A DNA stretch of 58,614 nucleotides from an uncultured Alphaproteobacteria bacterium (GTDB lineage Bacteria > Pseudomonadota > Alphaproteobacteria > Methylaequorales > Methylaequoraceae), in the NCBI GenBank assembly GCA_902595755.1, contig CACJRF010000010.1, positions 1 to 58,614 of the forward strand. Direction: 5' to 3'. A program made the translations under genes and the position numbers. Below are positions 7,839 to 14,830 of the stretch, piece by piece; positions within the stretch are counted from its first letter, which is position 1; each line of letters starts with the position of its first letter. The notes beneath the pieces were generated by a model. It worked only from the letters and a program-made list of their open reading frames with translations, was not told the DNA's origin and ran no database searches.

Positions 7839-8644
7839 AAATTAAAATCACTCACTCTACAACTTACAAATATAGTTCAATGGTGCCAAGGCTTATTCAA
7901 TGTTTAAAACTTTATCCATCGGTATGCGATAATCAAGAAATTATAGAATGGAACACGTCTTCCAGTTGTGGAAAAATACTAGAATCTCATACTGATGCCT
8001 TAGGGCATAGAATACAAAATATTTTTATTAATAATTTTCGTGGACAACTAAAAATTACGTCTAAAGGAATATTAAAAACAAAAGATTTGTCTGGTGTAGT
8101 AAAAGGATTGAAAGAAAAAGTTAATCCGCTTTGTTTTCTTAGAGAAACAGACTTAACAAAACCATGTAAAAATATTGAGAGAATTTCAATTCAAGCAAAA
8201 AAAAATAATAAAAATCAAATAGAATTTGCTCACGAGCTTAATTTAATAGTCTCAGACTCTATAATCTACGAAAGTGGGTCAACTACAACTTCCACTAGTT
8301 CAAAGGATGCCTTAATGCAAAAAAAAGGTGTCTGTCAGGATTTTGCTCATATTCTTATTAGTGTAGCAAGGTTTAACAAACTACCAGCCAGATACGTTAA
8401 TGGTTTTTTATTAGAAGAAACAATTTCAGGTGAGAATACCACTCATGCATGGGTGGAAATTTTTATAAATAATTTAGGTTGGGTAGCATTTGACCCATCT
8501 CATAAAAAATGTATTGACGACAAATATATAAGAATAAGTACTGGCTTTGATTTCGAGGATGCGTCAATAATAAAGGGTGTCAAAAATAATTATAATGGAA
8601 ATGAATATTTGAACACAAAAGTAGATATACAAAATTGCCAGTAA
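7835..8644 (+). CDS. Transglutaminase-like cysteine peptidase (BTLCP/DUF-N-terminal type)
   Basis: A 269-residue protein with an N-terminal beta domain (MKIKITHSTTYKYSS..., the usual opening of this group) and a C-terminal papain-like transglutaminase domain. The catalytic triad is visible: Cys167 in KGVCQDFAHI, His204 in TTHAWVEIF and Asp220 in WVAFDPSHK. No signal peptide is seen, so it should be cytoplasmic. Bacterial members are usually proteases or amidases, not cross-linkers. Together with the two upstream genes it forms the conserved ATP-grasp/alpha-E/transglutaminase module. Confidence 0.88.
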   Translation: MKIKITHSTTYKYSSMVPRLIQCLKLYPSVCDNQEIIEWNTSSSCGKILESHTDALGHRIQNIFINNFRGQLKITSKGILKTKDLSGVVKGLKEKVNPLCFLRETDLTKPCKNIERISIQAKKNNKNQIEFAHELNLIVSDSIIYESGSTTTSTSSKDALMQKKGVCQDFAHILISVARFNKLPARYVNGFLLEETISGENTTHAWVEIFINNLGWVAFDPSHKKCIDDKYIRISTGFDFEDASIIKGVKNNYNGNEYLNTKVDIQNCQ

Positions 8645-8662
8645 AATTTTTATTTAAATACT

Positions 8663-9559
8663 ATGAAAATTGTAAGTCTAATTCCAAGTGCTACTGAAAT
8701 TATAACAGCGTTGAATCTGAGTAATAATTTAGTTGGAATTTCTCATGAATGTGATCATCCCAAAGAAGTTTTGAAACTTCCAAAGCTGACAACTAGCAGG
8801 ATTAAAACTAAACAATCCTCATTAAAAATCGATTATGAAATTAAAGAAATATTAGAGCAAAGTTTATCGGTTTATGAAGTAAAGTCTGATTTGCTAAAAA
8901 GACTAGATCCAGATGTAATTATTACACAGTCGCAGTGCTCTGTTTGTGCAGTTTCCTTGGCAGAAGTAGAAAAATGTTTAATTAAGTTTATTAATAGAAA
9001 GCCACTACTTATTGATTTAAAACCTAATACATTTGAAGAAGTACTTAAAGATATAAATTTAGTTGGTAAAAAACTAGACAAAGAATTAGAATCATATTCT
9101 TTAGTAAAGAAAATTAAAAATGAAATAAATAAGATTAAGGAAAAAACTTACAAACTTAAAAAAAAAAATGTTCTTTGTATTGAATGGATTGAGCCAATTA
9201 TGACAGCAGGCAATTGGGTTCCTCAATTAGTCAAATTTGCAGGAGGTAAAAGCTTTTTGGCAAAATCTGGAAGAAGTTCTAATTTTATTGAATTAGATCG
9301 TATAAATTTTAATGAGGCTGATATTATAATTTTCATGCCCTGTGGTTTCAACATCAAAAGGTCAAGAAAGGAAATATTTAAAGCAAAAATTGATTATTCA
9401 AACATTTTAAAAGAAAAAAAAGCTTTTATAGTTGATGGAAATAAATACTTTAATAGACCAGGTCCCGATCTTCTTGAAAGCACAAGAATACTAGCAGAAA
9501 TTATTCATCCTAATATTTTTCCTGCTAAAGAAAATATCAAAAGATGGGTTTCCTTGTAA
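8663..9559 (+). CDS. BtuF-like cobalamin/metal-chelate-binding family protein, cytoplasmic
   Basis: A 298-residue protein opening MKIVSLIPSATEIITALNL followed by GISHECDHPKEV, the signature of a group of periplasmic-binding-protein-fold proteins related to BtuF. Unlike transport-linked BtuF it has no signal peptide and no ABC transporter genes nearby. The conserved CSVCAV (about residues 92-97), GNWVPQLVKFAGG and FNRPGPDLLES motifs are present. Members without export signals are widespread, and their ligand is not established. It is 18 bases downstream of the transglutaminase gene and closes the operon. The adjoining region 9575-9745 is the decayed DUF616 unit and tRNA fragment 2. Confidence 0.8.
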   Translation: MKIVSLIPSATEIITALNLSNNLVGISHECDHPKEVLKLPKLTTSRIKTKQSSLKIDYEIKEILEQSLSVYEVKSDLLKRLDPDVIITQSQCSVCAVSLAEVEKCLIKFINRKPLLIDLKPNTFEEVLKDINLVGKKLDKELESYSLVKKIKNEINKIKEKTYKLKKKNVLCIEWIEPIMTAGNWVPQLVKFAGGKSFLAKSGRSSNFIELDRINFNEADIIIFMPCGFNIKRSRKEIFKAKIDYSNILKEKKAFIVDGNKYFNRPGPDLLESTRILAEIIHPNIFPAKENIKRWVSL

Positions 9560-9574
9560 TCAAAATACTAATTT

Positions 9575-9720
9575 AAATTAACAATTGACAAAAAAAAAGA
9601 CGAAATATCAAGGCATTATCAAATATAGTTAGTCAATATAATAAAATTTTAGATCATAAAATTAATTTAACACCAAATACACTTCGTTGGAGAAATTATG
9701 GGGTTACAGAGGGGATTTAA
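9575..9720 (+). pseudogene. Internally deleted copy of the DUF616 gene cassette
   Basis: Bases 9601-9704 match 12801-12904 at a constant offset of 3200 with 3 differences (one at the left edge, two near 9649-9650). They encode the C-terminus of the DUF616 protein. To the left, AAATTAACAATTGACAAAA at 9575-9593 resembles 12073-12091, the sequence upstream of the intact gene. So the two ends of a unit are retained and about 700 bases between them are gone, with the junction in an A-rich run. The frame still ends in a stop (TAA) supplied by tRNA fragment 2, as in the intact copy. Confidence 0.85.
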
Positions 9721-9745
9721 ACTCTCGACATCCGGTACCACAAAC
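9699..9745 (-). repeat. tRNA-His 3'-half fragment 2 (displaced attachment site)
   Basis: This 47-base ungapped match to tRNA-His 14663-14709 has 6 mismatches and again ends exactly after CAAAC of the anticodon loop. Three substitutions (GGCT to TACA) break the acceptor strand. The adjoining TAAAAAATAAATTTTAAC is shared in outline with the flank of fragment 3, pointing to a common element end. Confidence 0.85.
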
Positions 9746-9795
9746 TAAAAAATAAATTTTAACAAAAGTGTAAACTTTTGTACTTAAGATTAATC

Positions 9796-11256
9796 ATGAA
9801 ATATTTTTTTTTATTCATAATAATTTTTAGTCAGCTATCTGCTAATCCGAAAAATAGTTGGCAAGATTTTAATGATGGACAGTTATTTATTGAAAATCAG
9901 CTACAAAAGCAGGTTAATAAAAATAAAGCAAAAAACGTTATTGTTATTATTGGTGATGGTTATGGTATTACAACAAACTATATAAATAGATTAAATCAAG
10001 GGCAAAAAAATGGAGGGCTTGGAGATGAATTTATCTTACCACATGAAAAGTTAGACCATTTAGCATTAATTAAAACTTATACTACGAATGGACAAACACC
10101 TGATTCTGCCGGAACTTCAACAGCAATACATAGTGGTTTCAAAACTAAATCCGGTTTAATCGGACTATCTAATAGTTCTAAAAGAGGAGATTGTACATCT
10201 GAGAAAAAAGAATTAGAGAGTATAATGGATGTATTTAAGCAGTTAGGTAAAAGTGTTGGATTAGTTACTAACACGAGAGTCACCCATGCAACTCCAGCTG
10301 CAGTATATTCGCATTCTTTTGATAGAAATTGGGAAGATGACTCAAAAGTTCCTGAAGATTGCCTTCAGGATGACATAGCTTTGCAATTGATAAATTCAAA
10401 TATTGACCTTGTATTAGGAGGTGGAAGAAGACATTTTTTACCTATTGAAGTTTTAAATCAAAAAGGGAAAAGAAAGGATTCAAGAAATTTGATTGAAGAA
10501 TTTAAAACAAATGGTGGAGTTTTTTTAAATGATAATAACGACTTTAAGAACTATAAAATAGATAGCAATAAAAGATTAATTGGTCTTTTTTCTGATTCAC
10601 ATTTTCCTTATTTGGCTGAAAAGGAAAATAAACCTTCTCTTCTTGAGTTATCTAATTTAGCTATTGAATATCTCAATAGAAACAAAAATGGTTTTTATTT
10701 ATTAATTGAAGCTGGAAGAATTGATCATGGACACCATGCTGGTAAACTTAATTATGTTCTTAAACAAACACAGCAGTTTAACAATCTTATTCAAAATGTT
10801 TTAGCAAAGGTTAATCTAAAAGAAACATTACTAATTGTTACGGCTGATCACGCACATTCTGTAGGAATAAATGGATATTGTGGAAGAGGCTCAAAAATTA
10901 ACGGGATATGTTACAGGATAAATCCAAACGACTCAAAGCATCAAAATAAACCAAATTTAGGTTTAGATGGCAAACCTTTTTCAGTTGTAAACTATTTAAA
11001 CGGACCTGGAAGTATTTTTGAAAAAAAATATTTTTTCTATTATGCCAATCGAAAGAGGTTATCTGATTTTGATTATGATGAAATTGAGTTTGACCATGAA
11101 GCACTTATTCCTACATTCAAGGAATCTCATTCTGGACTAGATGTAGTAGCATATGCATCAGGTCCTTCATCATATTTGTTAAATGGAACAATTGAGCAAA
11201 ACTTTTTATTCCATATAATTAATCATGCAGTTGGTAATTCAAATATAAACCAATAA
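9796..11256 (+). CDS. Alkaline phosphatase, PhoA family, secreted
   Basis: From the ATG at 9796 the product has 486 residues and a clear signal peptide (MKYFFLFIIIFSQLSA, cleavage near residue 16), so it acts in the periplasm. Two-metal phosphatase residues are all visible: Asp54 in IIGDGYG, nucleophile Ser104 in PDSAGTSTA, His164 in THATPAA, Glu305, Asp310 and His314 in EAGRIDHGHH, Asp351/His352 in TADHAH, and His445 in SHSGLD. It would release phosphate from phosphomonoesters. An in-frame TTG six codons upstream is less likely as start. Located between tRNA-His fragments 2 and 3, it is island cargo; no Pho box was recognised upstream. Confidence 0.92.
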   Translation: MKYFFLFIIIFSQLSANPKNSWQDFNDGQLFIENQLQKQVNKNKAKNVIVIIGDGYGITTNYINRLNQGQKNGGLGDEFILPHEKLDHLALIKTYTTNGQTPDSAGTSTAIHSGFKTKSGLIGLSNSSKRGDCTSEKKELESIMDVFKQLGKSVGLVTNTRVTHATPAAVYSHSFDRNWEDDSKVPEDCLQDDIALQLINSNIDLVLGGGRRHFLPIEVLNQKGKRKDSRNLIEEFKTNGGVFLNDNNDFKNYKIDSNKRLIGLFSDSHFPYLAEKENKPSLLELSNLAIEYLNRNKNGFYLLIEAGRIDHGHHAGKLNYVLKQTQQFNNLIQNVLAKVNLKETLLIVTADHAHSVGINGYCGRGSKINGICYRINPNDSKHQNKPNLGLDGKPFSVVNYLNGPGSIFEKKYFFYYANRKRLSDFDYDEIEFDHEALIPTFKESHSGLDVVAYASGPSSYLLNGTIEQNFLFHIINHAVGNSNINQ

Positions 11257-11343
11257 CTAATTTTAAAAATTTAAAAATATTAAGCTACTTTTTTTTAGGA
11301 AGTTTCATAAATATGTAACAAAAAAGCACTAAAAGTGCCAAAT

Positions 11344-11886
11344 ATGACCAATCGTTCTACATACGTTGATAAAGAAACAATTAGCATGTTAAGGACAATA
11401 CATCAAAAACAAGTTCAGCTAGTTTCATTAGCCGACCAAAAAGCTAATATGTTGATGGGTATATTGGTAATTGGTTTAAGCATTGTTGCGACAAATCTAT
11501 ACACCTATAAATCTGAAATCAATTCATTAATGACCACAGCTCTAATTTTTTTCTTTTCATTACTAGAACTTATATCTATATTTTTTGCAATATGGGTTAT
11601 TGCACCTAGAATCAAATTTGATAAAGGCACCATAGACATTAGTAAAAGCAAAAATCCACTTTTTTTTATGGAGTCTTCAGGTACGAATGAAGACACATAT
11701 GTTTCTTATATGCTGAAACAGTTTAAAAGTCCAAAGCGTGTTTATGAACTTTTATTGATTGATTTTTATCAAATCGGAACTGTACTTAAAGAAAAGTATA
11801 AATATTTAAGTTTAGCATATCTTTCTGCAGTTCTTGGACTAATTCCTGCTATCTTTCTTCTTATAATAATTTTCACAGGAAAGTGA
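11344..11886 (+). CDS. DUF5706-like membrane protein (Pycsar-effector-related family)
   Basis: About 180 residues from the ATG at 11344 (a GTG at 11335 is in frame). The segment LVSLADQKANMLMGILVIGLSIV combines the DxKAxxL motif with the first membrane helix; a second helix (MTTALIFFFSLLELISIFFAI) and a C-terminal one (LSAVLGLIPAIFLLIIIF) follow. This layout is that of DUF5706 proteins, some of which are the membrane-disrupting effectors of the Pycsar cyclic-nucleotide antiphage system. No nucleotide cyclase is nearby, so an immune role is not supported. A small hairpin (GCACT/AGTGC, 11326-11338) precedes the start. The gene shares an island unit with the PhoA-type phosphatase. Confidence 0.7.
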   Translation: MTNRSTYVDKETISMLRTIHQKQVQLVSLADQKANMLMGILVIGLSIVATNLYTYKSEINSLMTTALIFFFSLLELISIFFAIWVIAPRIKFDKGTIDISKSKNPLFFMESSGTNEDTYVSYMLKQFKSPKRVYELLLIDFYQIGTVLKEKYKYLSLAYLSAVLGLIPAIFLLIIIFTGK

Positions 11887-11953
11887 GACTCTATTATTTG
11901 TCGGTTCTATAGCAGACTGTTAAAGGCTAGATTTAGAATTTATAAATAATAAA

Positions 11954-12000
11954 TGGGGTGGCTGAGGGGATTTGCCCCCCGACATCCGACACCACAAACC
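11954..12000 (-). repeat. tRNA-His 3'-half fragment 3 (displaced attachment site)
   Basis: These 47 bases align to tRNA-His 14663-14710 with one deleted base and three substitutions, again covering CCA to the anticodon loop (CAAACC) and no further. It is followed by TAAAAAATAATTGTAAC, close to the sequence after fragment 2. The DUF5706 gene ends 67 bases to its left. Confidence 0.85.
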
Positions 12001-12155
12001 TAAAAAATAATTGTAACATAAGTGAAATATCTAATGTTTAATTCTGAAAATTAATTTTTTTTTTTGAAACTAAAATTAACTATTGACAAAATAAAAATAA
12101 GATTTATTGAAATACTTTCTTTCTAAATTTTTTAGAAAAATTTTTGGAGTTTGTA

Positions 12156-12920
12156 ATGTTTATTTACACTGTAAATTTTGGGAATTACGATCAAATACCT
12201 GCAAATCATTATTATTCCAAAAAATTTAAATATGTTTGTTTTTATAATCAACATATTAAAAAAAGAAAGGGATGGGAATACATAAAAATAAATTCACCAA
12301 AGGATAATAAATATTTATCAAGAAATTTTAAAATTAACTTTCAAAAATATTTTCCTAAAGATTCAAATACCATTTATGTTGATTGTAACAGAGTAATAAC
12401 TGAAAAATTAATTCATTTTTCATTAAACTTCTTTAAAAATAATACCTTCGGGGTTCTTAAGCACTCTGCTAGAAAGAATCTTTTAGATGAATTAGTGGAT
12501 TGGTATTTACTATCTGTAGCTGATGAGGAATACTTAATAAAATTATTTAAATATTTTAAGAGAATTAGATATATCTTTGAAAAACACTATTGTCCTCACT
12601 GTTGTTTAATACTCAGAAAAAATAATGTTCAAAACTCTGATTTTTCCAAAGTATGGTGGAGATATTATAAAAAATTTAATATCCGCGACCAACTTCCATT
12701 TTCTATGACATCTTTAAAATTAGGTTATAAACCAAAGTTATTTATAAATAATGAATTAATAATTACCAAAAAACATTTACTGACCTATAAAAAAAGAAGA
12801 AGAAATATCAAGGCATTATCAAATATAGTTAGTCAATATAATAAAATTACAGATCATAAAATTAATTTAACACCAAATACACTTCGTTGGAGAAATTATG
12901 GGGTGGCTGAGGGGATTTGA
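12156..12920 (+). CDS. DUF616 (TOD1/MUCI70-type) glycosyltransferase-like protein with tRNA-derived C-terminus
   Basis: The ATG at 12156 follows a GGAG ribosome-binding site and gives 254 residues; an in-frame TTG at 12144 overlaps that site. Family features are MFIYTVNFGNYDQIP at the N-terminus, YVDCNRVI (Asp76, the DxD-like position), and KVWWRYYKKFNIRDQLPFSM (165-184). Members are presumed glycosyltransferases of the cell surface. The last residues NYGVAEGI and the TGA stop are read through tRNA-His fragment 4, so about six codons are tRNA sequence. An inverted repeat (TTTCTAAA/TTTAGAAA) lies just upstream of the ribosome-binding site. A second, gutted copy lies at 9575-9720. Confidence 0.78.
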   Translation: MFIYTVNFGNYDQIPANHYYSKKFKYVCFYNQHIKKRKGWEYIKINSPKDNKYLSRNFKINFQKYFPKDSNTIYVDCNRVITEKLIHFSLNFFKNNTFGVLKHSARKNLLDELVDWYLLSVADEEYLIKLFKYFKRIRYIFEKHYCPHCCLILRKNNVQNSDFSKVWWRYYKKFNIRDQLPFSMTSLKLGYKPKLFINNELIITKKHLLTYKKRRRNIKALSNIVSQYNKITDHKINLTPNTLRWRNYGVAEGI

Positions 12921-12940
12921 TCCCAATATCCACCATAAAA
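12899..12940 (-). repeat. tRNA-His 3'-half fragment 4, overlapping the DUF616 stop
   Basis: The first 22 bases, TGGGGTGGCTGAGGGGATTTGA, are identical to the intact tRNA-His 3' end in the acceptor and T-loop region (22 bases at 12899-12920); the rest is eroded by small deletions (TCCCAATATCCACCATAAAA). The preserved part coincides with the codons that close the DUF616 reading frame, which may explain why it has not decayed. Beyond it, TTAAAAGTGTAAC resembles the flank of fragment 2 (CAAAAGTGTAAAC). Confidence 0.8.
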
Positions 12941-12987
12941 TAAAAAAAATTCCTTAAAAGTGTAACTTTCCTGTGTTATGTTATATA

Positions 12988-13494
12988 ATGAAATTTATTA
13001 TTCTAATCATCTCCTTATTTTTTTCATCCGATTTATATGCACTATGCAAGTTTGAAAATTCGACTTCAGCTAATGAAGTTAAGTATACAATCCAAGAATC
13101 TATAAATGTTGATGACATTAAAGGTCATGTGATAAGAATTTTTAAAACAGAAACTAATCATAAAAAATCAGAAAAAAATTGTGAAGGTCTGAGAGTAGTT
13201 AAAACCGATTTTTTTGGTTTTAGCGATTACATTAATAAAAATGGAAGAGTATCGGGTTATTCAATAGGGATTTACGAAGATGGGAGTAAAATTTTCGCTC
13301 GTGTTGAAGGTATTGCTCAAACTCCAGAAGATGTTAGCAAAAATGGTCTTGTTAATACCACAATTATAATAACAGGAGGAACTGGAGTTTATAAGGGAGT
13401 AACTGGTTATGGCAAAGGTAAAGTAGAGTTTAATCCTGAAACAGGTTATTCTTCTGGAAATACAGAAACTTTTTATAAAATCTCGACAAAATAA
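12988..13494 (+). CDS. Secreted protein of unknown function, possible allene-oxide-cyclase-like barrel
   Basis: From the ATG at 12988 the product has 168 residues with a signal peptide (MKFIILIISLFFSSDLYA). The mature part is beta-rich, with IIITGGTGVYKGVTGYGKGK near the C-terminus; GGTG.Y.G..G.G is seen in small barrel proteins of the AOC-like/dirigent-like type, but the match is to a short motif only. Two cysteines after cleavage (near Cys20 and CEG) could form a disulphide. It is the only gene between tRNA-His fragments 4 and 5, and its stop is two bases from fragment 5. Confidence 0.68.
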   Translation: MKFIILIISLFFSSDLYALCKFENSTSANEVKYTIQESINVDDIKGHVIRIFKTETNHKKSEKNCEGLRVVKTDFFGFSDYINKNGRVSGYSIGIYEDGSKIFARVEGIAQTPEDVSKNGLVNTTIIITGGTGVYKGVTGYGKGKVEFNPETGYSSGNTETFYKISTK

Positions 13495-13496
13495 AA

Positions 13497-13535
13497 TGGA
13501 TTGGCTGAAAGCCACCCTTCCTCGATATCATAAAT
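13497..13535 (-). repeat. tRNA-His 3'-half fragment 5 (strongly degraded)
   Basis: TGGATTGGCTGA keeps the acceptor end, and TCGATATCATAAA corresponds to the anticodon-arm part; the T arm is scrambled. On its own this would be unconvincing, but its position right after a stop codon and the shared flank TCTTGACTTAGAAAACT (13544-13560, as after fragment 1) support the assignment. Confidence 0.6.
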
Positions 13536-13545
13536 CAAATAAATC

Positions 13546-13572
13546 TTGACTTAGAAAACTCTTATTTAAATT
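13546..13572 (+). promoter_or_regulatory. Promoter-like element after fragment 5
   Basis: TTGACT (13546-13551) and TAAATT (13567-13572) with a 15-base spacer occupy the same position relative to fragment 5 as the element at 5343-5369 does to fragment 1. It would read into the PhoD-type gene, whose start is about 120 bases further on. Weak -10 box; assignment rests on the parallel. Confidence 0.3.
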
Positions 13573-13695
13573 CTAATTAGTTGATACTATTATTTCCATT
13601 TTTTTAAAAAGCACATAATAGGGTTTAGATTACTTGTAATTATTTAGATTTGTAGAATGACATAAAAGTTTAACCTTTAGATGTGAATATAGACA

Positions 13696-14661
13696 ATGAA
13701 ATTTTCATTAATTTTATTACTTCTAATTTGTTGTTCGTTTGAATGTTTTAGTAAAAGTTTTGCTTTTGGATCCTGTTTACATCAAAAAAAATCTCAAGAA
13801 ATTCTAAATTCAATCTATGAAAAAAAACCAGACAAAATAATATTTCTTGGTGACAATGTTTATGGGGATACAAACGATGGTGTTCAAAATTTAAAGGAGG
13901 CTTATGATATCCTTAGGGAGAATTTAAATCACTTTAAAAATCAACAGTTTTTATCCATTTGGGATGATCATGATTATGGATTAAATGATGGTGGAAATAG
14001 CTTCGTTTACAAAAAAGAATCAAAAGAATTATTTCTAAAATTTTGGAATATACCTTCAACTGATCCAAGATGGATAAGAGATGGAATTTATTTTGATTAT
14101 GAGGAAGTTATTAAAGGTAATAAGGTACACTTTATTTTTCTAGATACTCGATACAATAGATCAAAACTAAAGAAAGATTATATAAATCCCAAAAAAAAGT
14201 ATGTTAGTGATTTTGACAAATCAAAAACATTTCTAGGGGATTCTCAATGGTTATGGTTAGAAAAAGCTATTAAAAAAAAGGTGGATTTAAGATTTATAGT
14301 CTCGTCAATTCAGATTATACCCGAAGATCATGGCTTTGAAAAATGGTCAAATTTTCCTAATGAAAAAAATAAACTATTTAGACTTATAAAAAATCATAAT
14401 AACACCTATTTTCTGACAGGTGATCGACATATTTCTTCAATTTATAAAGAGGATTTTGGAGGAAGTATATTTTTTGAATTTACATCTAGTGGATTAAACA
14501 TGGCTTGGAAAGATAATAATGAAAAAGACAGTAAACAAATAATCAAAACAATAAATATTAATAATTTTGGTTTAATAGAATTTTCGAAAGAATCTTTCAA
14601 AATTTCTTATTTCAATGAAGAAGGCAAAGTAATTAGTGAAAATTATTTTTATATAGAATAA
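13696..14661 (+). CDS. PhoD-type alkaline phosphatase, secreted
   Basis: A 321-residue protein with a signal peptide (MKFSLILLLLICCSFECFS) and the PhoD-like metallophosphatase motifs FAFGSCLHQ (Cys27), IIFLGDNVYGD (Asp53, Asp58), WDDHDYGLNDG (Asp91, His92), FLDTRYNR, GDSQWLWLE and LTGDRHIS. Members cleave phosphomonoesters or diesters with Fe/Ca at the active site. It is the island unit next to the intact tRNA-His, hence the most recent arrival if integration is serial; its stop is one base from the tRNA 3' end. With the PhoA-type gene it suggests phosphate scavenging as one theme of the cargo. Confidence 0.88.
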   Translation: MKFSLILLLLICCSFECFSKSFAFGSCLHQKKSQEILNSIYEKKPDKIIFLGDNVYGDTNDGVQNLKEAYDILRENLNHFKNQQFLSIWDDHDYGLNDGGNSFVYKKESKELFLKFWNIPSTDPRWIRDGIYFDYEEVIKGNKVHFIFLDTRYNRSKLKKDYINPKKKYVSDFDKSKTFLGDSQWLWLEKAIKKKVDLRFIVSSIQIIPEDHGFEKWSNFPNEKNKLFRLIKNHNNTYFLTGDRHISSIYKEDFGGSIFFEFTSSGLNMAWKDNNEKDSKQIIKTININNFGLIEFSKESFKISYFNEEGKVISENYFYIE

Positions 14662-14662
14662 A

Positions 14663-14740
14663 TGGGGTGGCTGAGGGGATTTGAACCCCCGACATCCGGT
14701 ACCACAAACCGACGCTCTAACCAACTGAGCTACAGCCACC
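14663..14740 (-). tRNA. tRNA-His (anticodon GTG)
   Basis: Read on the minus strand, a full cloverleaf folds: acceptor GGTGGCTG with the extra G at -1 opposite C73 as required for tRNA-His, D arm TAGCTCAGTTGGTTAGAGC, anticodon stem TCGGT/ACCGG around loop TTGTGGT (anticodon GTG), T arm GGGGGTTCAAATCCCC, and an encoded CCA at 14665-14663. It is the only intact copy and the apparent integration target for the island to its left. Confidence 0.96.
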
Positions 14741-14800
14741 AAAAAATAAATTTAATGTAACTTAATTTAAAAAAAAATGAATATTTATTTTAAATTTGTA

Positions 14801-14806
14801 TATAAT
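14801..14806 (+). promoter_or_regulatory. Probable -10 box of the aminotransferase gene
   Basis: A consensus TATAAT preceded by GTA lies 24 bases upstream of the ATG at 14831. The -35 region (TGAATA near 14778-14783) is poor. The same 90-base gap must also hold the leftward tRNA-His promoter, which I could not pin down. Confidence 0.35.
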
Positions 14807-14830
14807 TCAACTTTAAATATATAGTTTAGT

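Noticed and set aside
11344-11886. A complete Pycsar defence system
   Set aside because: No nucleotide cyclase gene in the unit or elsewhere in the window.
9699-13535. tRNA-His fragments as functional or split tRNA genes
   Set aside because: All lack the D arm, 5' acceptor strand and half of the anticodon arm, and no matching 5' halves occur nearby.
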